Shown here piece by piece: positions 26,061 to 40,764 of a DNA stretch of 64,000 nucleotides (positions are counted from its first letter, which is position 1; each line of letters begins with the position of its first letter). The notes under the pieces are model-generated. The model worked only from the letters and a program-made list of their open reading frames with translations, did not search any database and had not been told where the DNA came from. The translations under genes and the position numbers were made by a program. The DNA is from Ecdyonurus torrentis. Its lineage: Eukaryota; Arthropoda; Insecta; Ephemeroptera; Heptageniidae. The stretch spans positions 14,645,291 to 14,709,290 of the forward strand of contig OX439137.1 of the NCBI GenBank assembly GCA_949318235.1. The letters run 5' to 3'.

Positions 26061-28183
26061 CTCGTTTAATATTATTATCATTGTTATTTTATTATATAGC
26101 AATACTTTTCCGGTATAAAAATTAACCGAAAAAATTTGAATGATTTTGTTGAAACAAATTTTACTGTAATTGATATAAATATTGGAATATACAAATCTAT
26201 TTTGAAATAAATATATATATAATAAACAAACAATACCATGTTTGTTAACAAAATATATTACAAAAACAAAATTAATTTCTCAATGATTAAAATATATAAT
26301 AATTATTATAAATTAACAAATCAATTAAAAAATAAAATATGCTTACTATATATAGTATATGTTTTATATAATATGATATGATAAAAAAAATCTAATAAAC
26401 ATGGCTGCTTTATATATTGACAATATACATATATACTCCCCTATGTATTTGGTATAAATATATATATATAAAACAATCCCCCTCCCCCTCCCCCCACCAC
26501 TAGCACGCCATATCTCACCCTCTTCAGCATGCAAAATAGCTCAAAGCTTTATTAAAACTTAGGTAGTATAGATAGAATAGAACATTGATGGCCTATTCAC
26601 ATTTAGCTTACACTGTAATTTTGATTATATGACAATTAAATGATGACAATTAAATGCATGCAATCAAATTGTACATTCATTGTAATGTGTGAATACTACT
26701 TTTAAAATACTGTTTAAAAAAATGTGTGGATTGCTTTCTGACGAAAATAATGAACGTTTTGGAACCATAGGAAAGTACAATTTGTTAATAATCTACTATA
26801 ATAAGTTTTTTTTCTTTTCAGTTGAGGTTTTTGGTATCATATGTGCTCAAAGTTTTATTTTTTTGTTTTACTGTTAATTTTTTTTAAACACTATTTTACA
26901 AAAAAGTTTTTTTTTTGTTTTTTTTAATTTTTTTTTTTAGGATGTAACATTTAAAGATTCGATGCTAATTTGCTGGAAATAATAATAATGTATATTATGT
27001 ATAGCAATATTAAATACTGCGAAGAGATAACTCTCTTTATGTTGGTTTACCCACATAAGATGTATCGCTAATCTACTTTTCACCATCGAAGAAGTAAAAC
27101 TCTATGCTTTATATAAAATAGTTTGTTGTTGTAGACACATATTTACTATTTTACAAAACATAATTCGTAATTTTTTGTTCGTGTAATTTAAAAGAATCTT
27201 TCTATACAGTATTTAAATCAGTCTTTTTGTATACTGTATTTTACTAAAACGAGAATTCCACATTATTTCATTCTGTTTTGTTAGAACGTTTATATATCAT
27301 CTTTATTCATCTTAATAATTCATGTATTAATTCTTTTAATTCATTTCGCAATTAAAATAAGAGTAATTGAAAAAGAAAAACATTTTGGTGAACTGTACAG
27401 TTTTATTTTTAGTGACAAAAAACAACAACATAAATTAAATATTTTTTAACTATGACGTAATACTTAAAAATGAGATTTTAATTTCTATTTATTGAAATCA
27501 AGTATATAAATGTAGTGACAATAAAATGATATTGAATCAATACTACCTTATATCAAAATTTACATCATGTATTTTATATAAAGATGCTGCAATGGCAGTA
27601 AAAATGAACTTAAAGCTTATATTATAACTTATAAAACAATGAAAATCAACTTTATTGACATAAATATAAAAGAAACGCATGCGCAATTACATTTTATAAA
27701 ATGTATTCCTGCCATTTGCATGTTAAAATTTTGTAGACTAAAAAATAAAGTATACTTCCCCTTACGTGTATGTACGTAATGTCTTGGTGGGTAATAGTTA
27801 TCATCACGACCTGCAGTACTCGCTTTTACGTTCTGCAAGTTCATTACTGAGCGTGGCAGACGCAAAAGTAATTAACAACTTCAACACATCCCCTTCTATG
27901 CCCTCTATACCGCACTACGTTTATAAAATAAAAATCCATTGTTGGCCTAATTTTTTTCTTTTAAACTTCATAAAAAGTGTAAAATAAAACGAGAAGGAAT
28001 GTTGTTTATTGACATAAATTTAATTATTGTGTTGTTTTGTTCTTTGTTTACATTTATTCATTTGTTTGTTTATTTACATTTATCTGTATATCATAAATAG
28101 CCCTAAAATAATATAATGAGAAAAGTATTTAAAATCTCAATTTTTAAAAAAAAAATTTAATTTTGGAAAAATAATCTTTATAT
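26061..28183. other. AT-rich non-coding stretch
   Basis: Contains a C-rich patch, CCCCCTCCCCCTCCCCCC (26477-26494), whose other strand is G-rich. A moderately G+C-rich patch at 27755-27920 is open on both strands for about 70 codons but resembles no protein known to me. Otherwise nothing was recognised. Confidence 0.45.
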
Positions 28184-28525
28184 AGGAAGACTAAAATAAT
28201 TTTTAAGGGGTAATTTTATTTCATATTCTAAAAGATAACATCATCCAGAATCGTTTGAAATTTTTAATTTTTGAGTGTAAGTATTTTTATTAATTTTTTG
28301 AAAATTGAAAAATGACGTCACGGGCGGCAACTTATGAATGTAGCCATAGAAAAAAGTTACCACTCGAGACGTCATTCCATCACTTTAAAAAATTAAAAAT
28401 TTAATAAAATCTACTTAATGAACTCAAAAATTATAAATTCGCAAATCTATCGATTCAAGATGATTTTCTTTTTTTTTTAGAATATGCAATAAAATTATAC
28501 CTCTTAAATTTTGTTGGTCTTCCTT
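28184..28525. mobile_element. Foldback MITE family F, copy 1
   Basis: Ends AGGAAGAC and GTCTTCCT are inverted. Inside, TTCATATTCTAAAA, AGAATCG, AATTTTTGAGT and TGACGTCA blocks of the left arm recur in reverse complement on the right. TGACGTCA at 28313-28320 and its one-base variant at 28367-28374 flank a G+C-richer spacer around the midpoint. A second, more diverged copy lies at 49270-49575. No coding capacity. Confidence 0.8.
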
Positions 28526-28720
28526 AATATATATATAAAAGCTCATTAATTAAAATTTTTTTATATATATTTTGCAATTGATATTAAGTTACGTTTAAAC
28601 CCAGCTCAAAGGTGTATTAGATATACATCACTAAGCTAACAGCAGTTTTAGTAATTTCAATTTGACGTTATAATTAACGAGAAATTCGATATCTGATCGT
28701 TCTACTTATATAACCAATAA

Positions 28721-28723
<3 letters not shown>

Positions 28724-28807
<84 letters not shown>
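28724..28807. repeat. (TA)n microsatellite, about 84 bp
   Basis: Pure alternating TA followed by CATA and CACA repeats to about 28840. It is a perfect self-complementary tract able to form a cruciform. Confidence 0.98.
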
Positions 28808-28811
<4 letters not shown>

Positions 28812-29230
28812 CATACATACACACACATACACACATATATACGAGTATATATTATATTCCTTTAACGTTTCAAAGTATAGAGTAATTAATTTAGTTAGTA
28901 ATCGCAACTTATAATCAGTTACTATATAATATTTCAAAATTAAAATTATTTTATTTACATTCAAGATGCATGTTTGATATTTTATATTGAGTCATGCTAT
29001 AATTTCTATATTATAGAATTTTAGTTTTCAATTTCTTATAATAAGAAACTATATAGCTATATACAGATATCCATAATTATCGTATAAGGAAATAAATAAT
29101 TAATTTTACACATTTTATTCAAATTATTTTATATTTCAATAAACTGTGATACTAATGGTGTTTGTAAACCCTATTTTAAGTGCTCCAAATCATGAAAAAA
29201 AAAAAAAGACAATTATTTAATATAATGATT

Positions 29231-29320
29231 TTTAAATGGAATTGCGCATTTTTTTTTTTTGAGCAAGGTAATATAATAGAGTTTATGAACAACATTAATA
29301 CAAATTTATAAAAAATATGC
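29231..29320 (+). repeat. Weak dispersed repeat, family H
   Basis: TTTAAATGGAATTGCGCATT, a T run, GAGCAAG and GAGTTTATGAACAACATTAA align with 23921-24010 in the same order. Confidence 0.4.
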
Positions 29321-29863
29321 ATAATATAAAAAGTGCACGGCAGTATAATATAAATGGTGCACTATAAGGTGAAATTTTAGGGTTTCAACTTTTAGTTAGT
29401 TTTGCAGATATACGCAAATTTAATTTTTAAATTGCACGTTTTATGAAATTTCCAATCCAAATGGTGTGTACTTTTTTCGCCTCTTTCTGCCTTTTTTATA
29501 ATACTATATTATGGTTATTGTAAAAAAAAATATATATACACATTAAAAACAGGAAATAAGAAAATAATAAAAGTGATGAAAGGCAATGTCAGTTTCATTA
29601 CATACAAGTATATTTGTTTTTCTATAATTCCTATTAATCTTGTTTTTTATTATCCATTTCTTTATTATACGTAAAAAAAACAAGCATTAGATTTGTAAAA
29701 CGATGTTAAAAAAAAATCTTCCAATGTTTTATTATTGAAAGCGAAAGTAAAAAAGGAAGTAAAGTTTTAATTAAGCTCTTTCGCCGTGCGGTGAATTGAT
29801 GTTTATTTGTCGCTTTTTTTGTATGAGCAGAGTTTTGTTGTTTGTTCCGTTCTGTAGGATGCT

Positions 29864-29864
29864 A

Positions 29865-29915
<51 letters not shown>

Positions 29916-29920
29916 AGAGA
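29864..29920 (+). repeat. (GA)n microsatellite
   Basis: AG tract of about 55 bp with short A interruptions. Confidence 0.97.
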
Positions 29921-31676
29921 TCAATAAATAAAACACGTGGCAACTTTGTATATTTATATTATATCTCCCAGGTAGAAGTGGATGAGATATTTTCAGTAAA
30001 ATAAAATTGAGAAAATCTTATATAATAAATATACACATTTAAATTAAAATTTAAGCGAAAATACGATAAATATAGAAATTTAGAATAAGAAAAAAAAAAA
30101 AATCTTTATATATAATGTTTTATAAAAAAAAATCCCTGATTTCAAAAATATATATAATAAGTTAAGAAATTTGTTTTTACTTTCTGTTTTATTAATTACT
30201 TTTACGTTATAATAACTGCATTATAAAATTAATTAAAAATAATTGTAAATTTTGCTAATGTGTGGATAGTTTCATATCTGAAAGTTCGTTGGTTATTATA
30301 AAAAGTGGTAGAACATTTTTTTAAAAATAATTTTATTATAAGATGCCTAAACTAAAATGATAATTAAAATAGAAGTATAGACAATACAATGTTTCTAATT
30401 CTTACATTGTAGCAAGATGCAAATTGCGAGCGATATATTTCCATTTTATCTTTAATACAATCTTTATTTCTCTGCTACGCGGCAGTAAATTTTTTTTAAA
30501 AAAAAGGGCAAAATATTTAATAAAGTAATATACGATTTTTATATATATTTTTACTATAGAGCTTATTTAATTTTTATTTTTTTCATTTTTAATAATAAAT
30601 ACTTATACGGCATATAAAAACTCATGAATATAATATATTTTTTAAAAACACACAAAGTATTATAAATGAAAAAAAAAACTTTTTTAATATTTAATTTAAC
30701 AGAAAAAAAAAGACATTTTAGAAAAGTAACACATTTACAAAGATATAAAAAAATATATTTTTCTTCTTTTCATTTTTTTTTCTTGGTAATTTTCATACAG
30801 CGCCCTATTTTTTGCTGTTCATATTATAGTAGCTACCACGTCTACTTATTATGGAAATGCATTCTCAGTTAAGCTAAATTGTTTTTCATATAACAACTAT
30901 ACTAAAAAAATATATATATTCAAAATAAGTTTCATTTATTTACCTTATAAAATGCAATAACTTAAAACATAAATTTTTTTATGATCTTTTGTTATTATTT
31001 TGATGCATATTATTATCATTAAATTTTTAATATTTTTATTTTTTAAATATTCATTCAAAAACTTTAAAAAAAGAAATCTGTTCTTTAAATTTTTAATTAG
31101 GTAAGTGTAAATTAGGCCAATCGATTTGCCCTATATATTTTTTAAGAGTGTTTAAGAGAGAGTGAGGAATTTATTTTTAGAATTAATTAAAAGTAGGGTG
31201 AGAGCGTCAACAAATGAGTTTTATATATAGGGAAGGAGAGACATTTTAAGAATTTACTTTTTAAGTAAAGAAAATGAAATGAGAAAACATTTAAAAAAAT
31301 TTTTCAATGTTGATTTTGTTTATTGATTTGTCTCCTTTCGCATATAATAATAATATTAAATATTTTACACTAATATTTAAAAGCTTTAATTGATACATGA
31401 ACAAAATTTATAATTTCTCTTTTCTATATTGATTTATGCAAGTAATTCGATTGATTTAAAGTCTTTCAAATATAAAGAGATGTTATTTTCATATTGTTCT
31501 AAAATAAAATATTTTGTATATATACAAACACCTGTAATATAGATATAAATATATGCATTATGTAGTTTAGCTTGTTGTAATGAGGTTTACTGGTAGAGAG
31601 AGTTAGCCAATTACAAGCAGCGCGGGAAAAGCAGAGGGAATATACTATTTTTTTAAGTTTTTAGCAATTATTATCG

Positions 31677-31819
31677 TTTGCTTCTTAATTAAACCTTAAT
31701 TAATTAATTTAATTAAGGTTTAATTAATTAAACCTCAATTAAACCTTAAACCTTAAAGGTTTAATCCTGGCCTACACCGAAAGGTATTATGGCGTCACGA
31801 TGCTTTGCTTCTTAATTAA
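31677..31819. repeat. TTAATTAA-rich palindromic block flanked by 16-bp direct repeats
   Basis: TTTGCTTCTTAATTAA occurs at 31677-31692 and again at 31804-31819. The 111 bp between them hold several overlapping palindromes built from AACCTTAATTAA and its complement, then a short G+C-richer tail (GGCCTACACCGAAAGG). The direct repeats look like a target-site duplication. The insert has no poly(A) and matches no element I know. Confidence 0.6.
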
Positions 31820-33039
31820 TGATTAATTATATTTCATTACTTTAATTTATATTGTGAGTTTCATTTTTATTTTTTATTTTTTAGCTTATTTTGAAAAATT
31901 TAAATGAGAGATTTTGACATACGTTTACGTGGTTAAGAACAATAATAAAAAATTACAAAAAATTATCGATAAACCTCTTACTACATAAAATATGAACCAC
32001 AATTTTTTTTAATTGTTGCTAGCTTGTATAATAATTAAACTAAAAGATGTTCTATTTATAAAATAGCCATACAATTGATACAAATATTTATAAAACGCAC
32101 GAAAAACAGTAATAAATAAGTATTATAATATAACAGAATATACTTAAAAATTGGAAAAATTTTGAATTACTACAATAACAATAAAATTCACAGATCATAA
32201 TACATAAAAAGAAGAGAGAGACTCAAATATTATGTTCACACAAAAAGAAGTAGAAGAAGAAGGGAAAAAAGCACACACTTAAAAAACACCATGTATGTAC
32301 CTTTTTTACCTATATAAGTTTTTTTGTGATAAAACCAAACAACAAAGTTACATAACCCTCCCTTTTTTTTGTAATGTATTTTCATTATTATTATTATGAT
32401 AATAATAAAATATAACCTTTAAACTTTTTATGTCAATATGCAATGGAGCGTCGCCAATTTTTGACCTCCCTCCTTTTCAATAATACATAAGCACCCTTAT
32501 TTTATTTTTTTACCTTTTCATCCCTATATCAAATTGAGAAGGGTGCTTTTTTTTGTATTATGTGTTAACCTTATAGGTGTTTGACTAGTTCTAGTCACAA
32601 CATGATTTATTTTTTATTGATTTCAATTTTATATAATGTATCAATAAGTAAAATGTTATATAGATGAAATGTCAAAGCAAATGATTACGTTTCTTTTTTA
32701 TGTATATTTATATCGTGAATATTAATTTATTTTTATGAAAAAAATGCTATTTAAAGTGCATTTAAATAACATTTTTTTATGCTTTTTTATGTTTTTAGAT
32801 AATCTCACTTTTAAAATACAATAGATTTTTGTTACTTGATATATCACGATATTTATGCCATATTTGATTAAAAATTCGATACATTAGAGTTGGAATTTTT
32901 ATTTTTGGAATAAAATTTTAGATTTTTTTTATTATTAACACTCTCACACATAATGCATATAGAAAAGTTTTTTTGTTTTTTTTTAGATATACGTTTCAGT
33001 TTTCATTATACCTCCAATACTGCGTCATTTATTTTTCAC

Positions 33040-33290
33040 AGTAAAAATGCGAGATCAATCAATTTGGGTACACAATTTACAAAAAGGATATCGTTCTGGT
33101 TGCTACAAAAAAGGCTTCATTTCCAGTGATCAGCATTTCATTCAAAGCCCTATCTCCAGTGCAAACCTTATGGAATAATCGATGAAGATAGGGCCTTTTT
33201 CAAAATACTGATCACTGTAGATGAGGCCTTTTGCAGCGACCAGAATGATATGCACAGTACAGATACTTCGGTATAAAATTTTACTGTATA
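33040..33290. mobile_element. Foldback MITE, family I
   Basis: Left arm GATATCGTTCTGGTTGCT, AAGGCTTCAT, CCAGTGATCAG and CCCTATCT (33087-33150) pairs with the right arm (33185-33251) block by block in reverse complement. The loop is about 34 bp. Weaker pairing may extend outward to CAGTAAAA and TTTTACTG, giving roughly 250 bp. TGACGTCA is absent. Single copy in this window. Confidence 0.8.
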
Positions 33291-34230
33291 TTACCTTAAG
33301 AACATAAAAATGCATTCATTAATTAAACATTTATTAATTATTAATCAATCAGACATTAATTAAAGTAACTTCATACAAAGTCATGACATTTTCATAAAGC
33401 AATACAATAAAATTTTATCTCCTACTTGGCTGAATTTGGTAGTTAAGAAAAATACACTAATAATATTATTTAAACGGAACTATACAACGAACTCTCTATA
33501 CTATTTTAATGTTCAAGAAAAGAATTTTATTTATATTTCTCTCTCTATCGTATTTTATAAAATAAATAAATAACAAAATTTTAATTTTATCTACAAGAAA
33601 CAACATAAATTTTTTTTACATGTATACAAACGCATAAGATTTTCTTATTTTTTATTACATATATATTTTTTTTTCTTTCTTATTTAATCAGATTTTCTTA
33701 TTTTGAAACGACGAATGAGATTTTTTTTTGCAAGATTTATAGTGTTTTCTTGTTTCATTTCTCCTTTTCGTCTTATATATATGTATAGTGTATAAGAGGG
33801 ATGAAATGGCTTCTTCTCTTACCCTCTTTCACATACATACAGAGTGTGTTTGTTATGCATGAGATACAGTGAACACACTTCAAGCTTCTGTGTAAAAGAA
33901 AAAAAAATCTAAGAATTTAGTTTTTTTTTTCCTTCTATTTTTCAAACTTTTTTCTCAATCATATATTTATCTTGTTTGTTTTGCTCTTTCTCTATTTTAG
34001 ATCTAGAAGATATACAAAAAATACAGTCTATTGACTATAGAAAAATAAAAGACAATATTATTTCTTGTATTAAGAAATAGGGAACTGGGAAAGTATGTGT
34101 ATTTTTTTAGAAGAATGGATGCAATATTTTTATTTTTATAGAAAATATAATATAAAAAATCTATATCAATTAATATTTCATAATTTATTAAACTCATAAT
34201 ATCTTTAAAAAATTAAGAAGTTGCACCTTT

Positions 34231-34393
<163 letters not shown>

Positions 34394-35247
34394 ATTCTAT
34401 ACTGATGCAACATTATACTTAAAAATATTATGAAACTATTTTATTTACAACAATTAAATAAACATAAATATTAATTATACTTCATTTTCTGACCTATACG
34501 TGTATCAATTTGACAATGATAAATTGTTCATTCATTTTAGTTTTATATGTATGATTACTATGATTCCAGATTTTTAAACATATGACGTAAAAAAAAAGTG
34601 AACTACCTCTCTTGAAATTTAAATCGACTTTGGATTTTTTCTTGTGCAAAGATTCAATTTTCTATTCTGCCCCCTCCCCCCTATTCCTCTTGGTATTGTG
34701 TAATAAAAAACACAACGATGTAAAGAGTCTTGATTTATTTTTATAGTTTTATTTTATTGTATTATCTAAGCAGAAAATGCGATTTTTTTTAATCTTAAAC
34801 TTGGCTTATTTTATGTTTTTCTATGAATTTAAATTGCTATGGCATGAAAACGAAGACAAAAAAAGAAGAAAAACAATACAGGAACTACAATTTTGATTTT
34901 TGATAGAAAATTGATAAAAAATTCTGAAAGAACTGTTAAAAATCATGTTCCAATAGTGTGTTTTCAGCACTTAAAATTATTCTTTTATTAAAAAAAAAAA
35001 AAAAAAACTTGAAGTGGTGATGGTTTTGTAATTACACAATTTTTAATTCCAATAAATTACCCTTTATATTTTTAGTTATACAATATTCAAAACTGTGTAT
35101 TAAAAAAACAACTATAAATTATAAATATTCTTTAACTATGCATTACAGTTCATGTGTAAAAAAAAAAATTCTCACCCATCAAATATGTAAATAGCATAAA
35201 AAAAATCTACATAAAACCCATCCGGTAGATGCAAAAAAAAAAAAAAA

Positions 35248-35278
<31 letters not shown>

Positions 35279-35434
35279 GAGAAGCTTTTTAATTTTTATG
35301 CTTTTTTTACTTATACAATTTAAGAATTATAGGTATAAACATATGCAAAAAGGTATGGGAAAATGAATATAGATAATAGAGAGAAAGGGTTATGTGTCTG
35401 CTGTGTATATACCCTTTTCAAACGTAAGAGACAA

Positions 35435-35437
<3 letters not shown>

Positions 35438-35516
<79 letters not shown>
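35438..35516 (+). repeat. (GA)n microsatellite, 79 bp
   Basis: Pure GA tract about 1 kb from the 159-bp CT tract and complementary to it. Confidence 0.99.
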
Positions 35517-35519
<3 letters not shown>

Positions 35520-36682
35520 GATGGCTAAGGATTTTTTTATCATTATTATTTAGTTTGCTTCTTTTCTCACCCTAACATAAAAAAAGCGTTCTTTCTTTTG
35601 TTTAATGACATGCATAGCATATGAGCTTAAAAATCCCGCATATATAAATACATACATATATATATATATAGAGAAGGTATTTTATGTATATAACGTCCGT
35701 ATCAGATTTTATAATATATAATAATTTTTTAACGTATTTAAGTGTGATGCGTTACGTATATAAATTCTATACTTTAGAACAAATATTGTAACTGAAAAAA
35801 ATAGAAGTTACAAAATCAGATTCAAAACATTTAATCGAAATTTTGTTTATATAAAATATACATGTTTAAAATTGTAGGTCTAATTTTTGTCAATAATAAA
35901 TATTTAAGTGCAAAAGTGTGCTTCAAAGAAACTTTATACGCATATTACGATTTAATTGTTTTAAAAATTAGTTATCTTGTTTCTAAAAAAAAGATGCGCA
36001 ACCCATCTACAATAAATAGCTAATCTTTTAAGTCACACAGAACAACAATTACGAACAAGCCTGATGAGTTACTTAATAATTGGCAATGAAGTTTAATTAC
36101 AGCGTTTATAAAAACAATAAAAAAAAAAACTTTGCCATTTTTTATTACGTATTTTTTATTAGTATATTATTCAGCTTCCTTTTTCATTAAAAAAATCTTT
36201 AAAAACAATATTTTCATATTTTTGTGTAATTATTCGTATAATTATTCATATTACAATAAGTTAAAATTTTAAATTTTTGCCTCATTTATTTTGTCAACAT
36301 TAAGAACACCCCCCACCCCATCACAGTATATATAAAATAAACCCGTATTTTCTTTTTCTGGTAATCAGACTTATATTCATGCGTGATTTCGAAATTTATT
36401 TTCATTTCTTATACTTGTTAGGATTTTTCTTTCACGCCATTTACTTTTTTCCATCTTCTTTCTCTAATCTTTTTTCTTTCCCCTGACAAAAAAGAAGACA
36501 CAAAAATATATAGGGAGGTTTTGTATATGTGTGTGCGCGCTACATCGTTTCCGTATAACTTCTACTATCTTTCTTATATACCCCTAAACTCTTACATATT
36601 ATCATATATTCTAAGTCACCTGAAACATGGATGAAGTCACTTTGTTTTAAAAGTTATAATTATAAAGAATAGGTCAATTAAA

Positions 36683-36686
<4 letters not shown>

Positions 36687-36717
<31 letters not shown>

Positions 36718-36724
36718 AGAGAGA
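36687..36724 (+). repeat. (GA)n microsatellite
   Basis: AG tract with one AAAA interruption. Confidence 0.95.
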
Positions 36725-38639
36725 ATGTTTAAAATTTGTATAAAAAAGCAAAAAAAAACTAAAAAGTTTCTTTAAAAAGTGTTACAATTTTTTTAAATGA
36801 GTCTTAACTTTTTAAATCATATTACAACACCCCAATTTTCATTTTTTATCACTTTATATAAAGAATTTTACAATTATGATGTTTTCAACAAGTAAAAATT
36901 AAATGCAGCAATTTAAATTAAAATATATTGCACAAATACATAGTATTTTTTATTTTCTTTTACTATACATTGAAATCAATACATAATATAATACTACATA
37001 AATTGATATATGAATGCATTGAAAGACAAGTATTATACAAAGAATTACATAATGAAATATATTAAAATATCAATGAACGAATATGTAAAACAATATTATT
37101 TATTTCATATATATATTTTGTTGAATTTGACTCTCTTTTTTTTTCGCCATGTCTTCATCAATATGCAAGTCTTAACACACACGTCTCTCTCTCTCTCTCT
37201 CTCTCTCTTATATATATTTTTATTCCACCCCCAGCCGTGATGCAAGCATGAAAGATGCGATGCTCTACTCCAATCCTACTCCCACCCCCCAAAAAAACTC
37301 CCCCTTCTTCGCTTAAACAGAAAAAAAAAACTTCTTATATTTTATCCTTAAACCATCATCTATCCCTTAGACACGTTTATTTTAGCACATGATTTACGTT
37401 TTTTAATGTTTTATTTTTTTATTGTATATATAATATATATATTTCTAAGTACCGAGTTCGAAATTTTTATTTTTATAATATACAAAAAAATATGATACCT
37501 ATGGGAAATAATAAAAGTTAGATTGTTTTTGTTTTTCAAATATACTTTATTTTCATTATTTTATATAATATATAATGACATGGATTTTATTTTATTTTTT
37601 TATGTTATATAAATAAGAAAATTTTATTTGAAATGTGTCCGACTATTTGCATACTTTACAGGGGCTCCATGCATTTTTATTATTTTTATTTCTATTTTTT
37701 AAATTGAAGATTTTTAATGCTTTGTATCACATATTTAACTATAAAAACGAAAAATATACAGAAATTATATTATATAATGGTATTTTTTATTTATTTATTA
37801 TTTAATGTTATATGATGGGGAAAATACGAATAATAACAATTTTTGGAATTTCTATTTTATACTGCATTGTTCAAAATATTGTTTACAATAAATTAGAATT
37901 AGTCACTACTGATAATTAAAACGAGTAATATACTTGTAAATAATTAGGTCCTACATTCAACACATATAACTCTTACAATACTGTGAATATCACATTAATA
38001 ATATTGATGATATGATTATCGACAGGTGCAATCTATTTTTCAATATCGCCTAAAGAAATTATATAAGTAATAACTCTAAAAAAGGCAATCTCATTCAAGT
38101 TAATTTAAAAATATATTTTTTTTTATATACAAATTTATACTTCTAATAAGATAATAATGGATCATATAATTTAATAAATATAATTTGAAATTAGGTTTTA
38201 AAATATTAGATCACATTGAGATATTGAAAACCAATTTCACAAATATTTTCATGCGAGTTTTTTTTTTTTTTTTTTTTTAGACATGCGATTTTTTTTTGTT
38301 ATCTTCATCTAAAATTTACGCTACGGGGCAAAACTGTAACATGGAAATTGCAGTCAGCACAATTCTTTTGATCAAAATATTGATCGTGGTTAATATATCC
38401 AAAATAAATAAACAAATAATGTTGTGATCGGTTGTGATACATTTCTAACGATTATTATTATTTATTTTGGTTTTGGTCTCATTATTTCAGAGTAATAAAT
38501 AGTATTGTATTTAATCTCTATTAAAATAAGTAATTAAAATTTCATGATACCAAGGTTAAATTACACATTAAAAACATTGCTCAGTGTGAACAAGACTTTA
38601 TGGACATTCAGAATTGTTATTTTTTATTATTTTTTTACG

Positions 38640-38767
<128 letters not shown>

Positions 38768-40714
38768 AAGCTGCCATTGTTACTTATACAAATAATTATT
38801 AAAAAAATTAAAAATTAATGTTATAAAATCAGAAGATCTTTAATTATAAAGCCCAGACATCCTTTTATTATATTTCTTTTACTATCAAGAAAACCACAAA
38901 TAATTTCACTCTCTCCCCCTATTTCTTTATAACAATTATATAGTATATGTTATCTTTATTAGTGTGCTAATTATATAAGGATATAAGATTAAAACAATAA
39001 TTGTATATATATATTTATAAACTTTTTTTCCACCATTTGCAACTAAGATATACACATAAGAGTTTATATAATATATAGAAAGCTTTTTATTTGGCTTGTT
39101 TTTAGGATCGATCGAAAAATATAAAAAATTTGCGCAGACGCATTATTTTTTTTTCTCTCTTTCTCTCTCTCGTTTTATACCCCCTCTCCATGTATTTTCT
39201 CGTACGCAATTTTTTATATTCTCCCCTCCCCCAAATTGTGAGACAAAAAAAAAAAGTATACGCACGCCATGTTTGATTATGACGTCATGAACCACTCATT
39301 ACCACAGTTAACCTTGTCTTTTAAGTAATTATTGCACCAGTGTCTCTCTTTTTTTTTTATGCCGACAATCAGCTGTTTACTAAAGTCAAAGTCTTCGTTC
39401 TAAACCAAAATTTATTTCTTAACTTGATTTTGCTTAAATTTATTAATTAATAAAACTAACATATTTTATTGTTGTTGTTTTTATTTAAATTAAATTTTAG
39501 CACTGATAAGGTGTTTAATATATAGTCACTAATTGTAACCGGAGAAATAAATATTTAAATTTGAGCTGTTTAAATTGAATTGCAATTTATTTTCCTGCTA
39601 TACCATTAAACAGTTTGCACTATTTGCATAATTTTTGTATTTGTGAACTTTTTTTGTTGCTGTTTATTTGAATAAATTCAGTTTTCTATTTGACACTACA
39701 GAAATATATAAAAATTTGAAAATTTTTAGCTTAAGATACAAAATCAGTACAACATTTTTTCTTTCATAATACACCTTTTTCCGGATTTCTTCTATAATAT
39801 AGTTTTAAAAATTATTTATAGCTGGTATTTCTTGTGGACAAAAACAAGAACAAAAAATGAAGTAAGACATTCGAACAAAAATTAATACTCAATATAGATT
39901 GCATGCGTTAACAATAAAATATATTTTTTAAGCTTCCCTTATTAATACATTTTTTTAAATAATAAATTATGGAAGATCTGCAAATTTAAGAGAGTTTTGA
40001 AAATTCATCTTAATAGTTTTGATATTTTAATATAGTTTTCTTAAATTAATATCACAATGTGAAAGATAAAAATTAGAAATTGTTATTTAATCTTTGTAAT
40101 TTGTAATTTTTAAAACCAGAAGAAAAAAAATCCATAAAATAAAATTTATATTATTAAATTTACTTTTAAGTTCAAAATATTAACTCTATTACAGTAATTT
40201 TATTTTATCTTGCAATAAAATAAAATCAAACCCACAACGAAATTACTTCTATCGTTATAAAATACATATATACGAGAAAAAGAAATCAAATTCTAAAAAA
40301 AGCTTTATAAGAAAAACTAAATTTTATTATTTGACAAATTCTCTATACTAAATTTTATTTAAAAAAAATTGAATTTCGAATCTACCATCTTCCATATATA
40401 ACATTAAACTTATTACTAATATTATTTTCAATAAAATTTCTTATACATCATTTTTATATTAAATAAGCTTATATAATATATTATAAAGATATAAAAAAAA
40501 ATATATATGGAGAAAAAAAATTGACTTAAACATAAAATGTGGCTTTTGAAATAAAATAAGAAAATATTCCATTAAAAAAATAAATTTCAATTTCTTTCTT
40601 AAACATGTATAATATATTTTTTCTTTCTTTCTTTCTTTCTTGACAAGTTCTATATATTTTGAGTATATGGTGATGCTGTCTTATTATGGATATCAGCAAG
40701 AAAGCAGAAGCAGA

Positions 40715-40764
40715 CGAAGAAGAAGAAGAAGAAGAAGAAAAAAAAAAAAAAAAAAAAAAAAAAA
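40715..40764 (+). repeat. (GAA)n followed by poly(A)
   Basis: About eight GAA units run into a 27-bp A run. This is one of the few clear trinucleotide tracts. Confidence 0.95.

Larger units (their letters stand above)
28526..33039. other. AT-rich non-coding stretch with simple repeats
   Basis: Contains the (TA)n tract at 28724-28807 followed by (CATA)/(CA) repeats, family H at 29231-29320, a (GA)n tract (29864-29920) and the TTAATTAA-rich block at 31677-31819. No exon was recognised. The open frame at 30666-30872 is A/T-run derived. Confidence 0.5.

Noticed and set aside
27629..27987. Open frames on both strands around 27.8 kb; one minus-strand segment (DDNYYPP) loosely recalled the expected next C5orf22 exon
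   Set aside because: The candidate splice sites give the wrong phase for joining to the exon at 56279-56512, and similarity is only a few residues.
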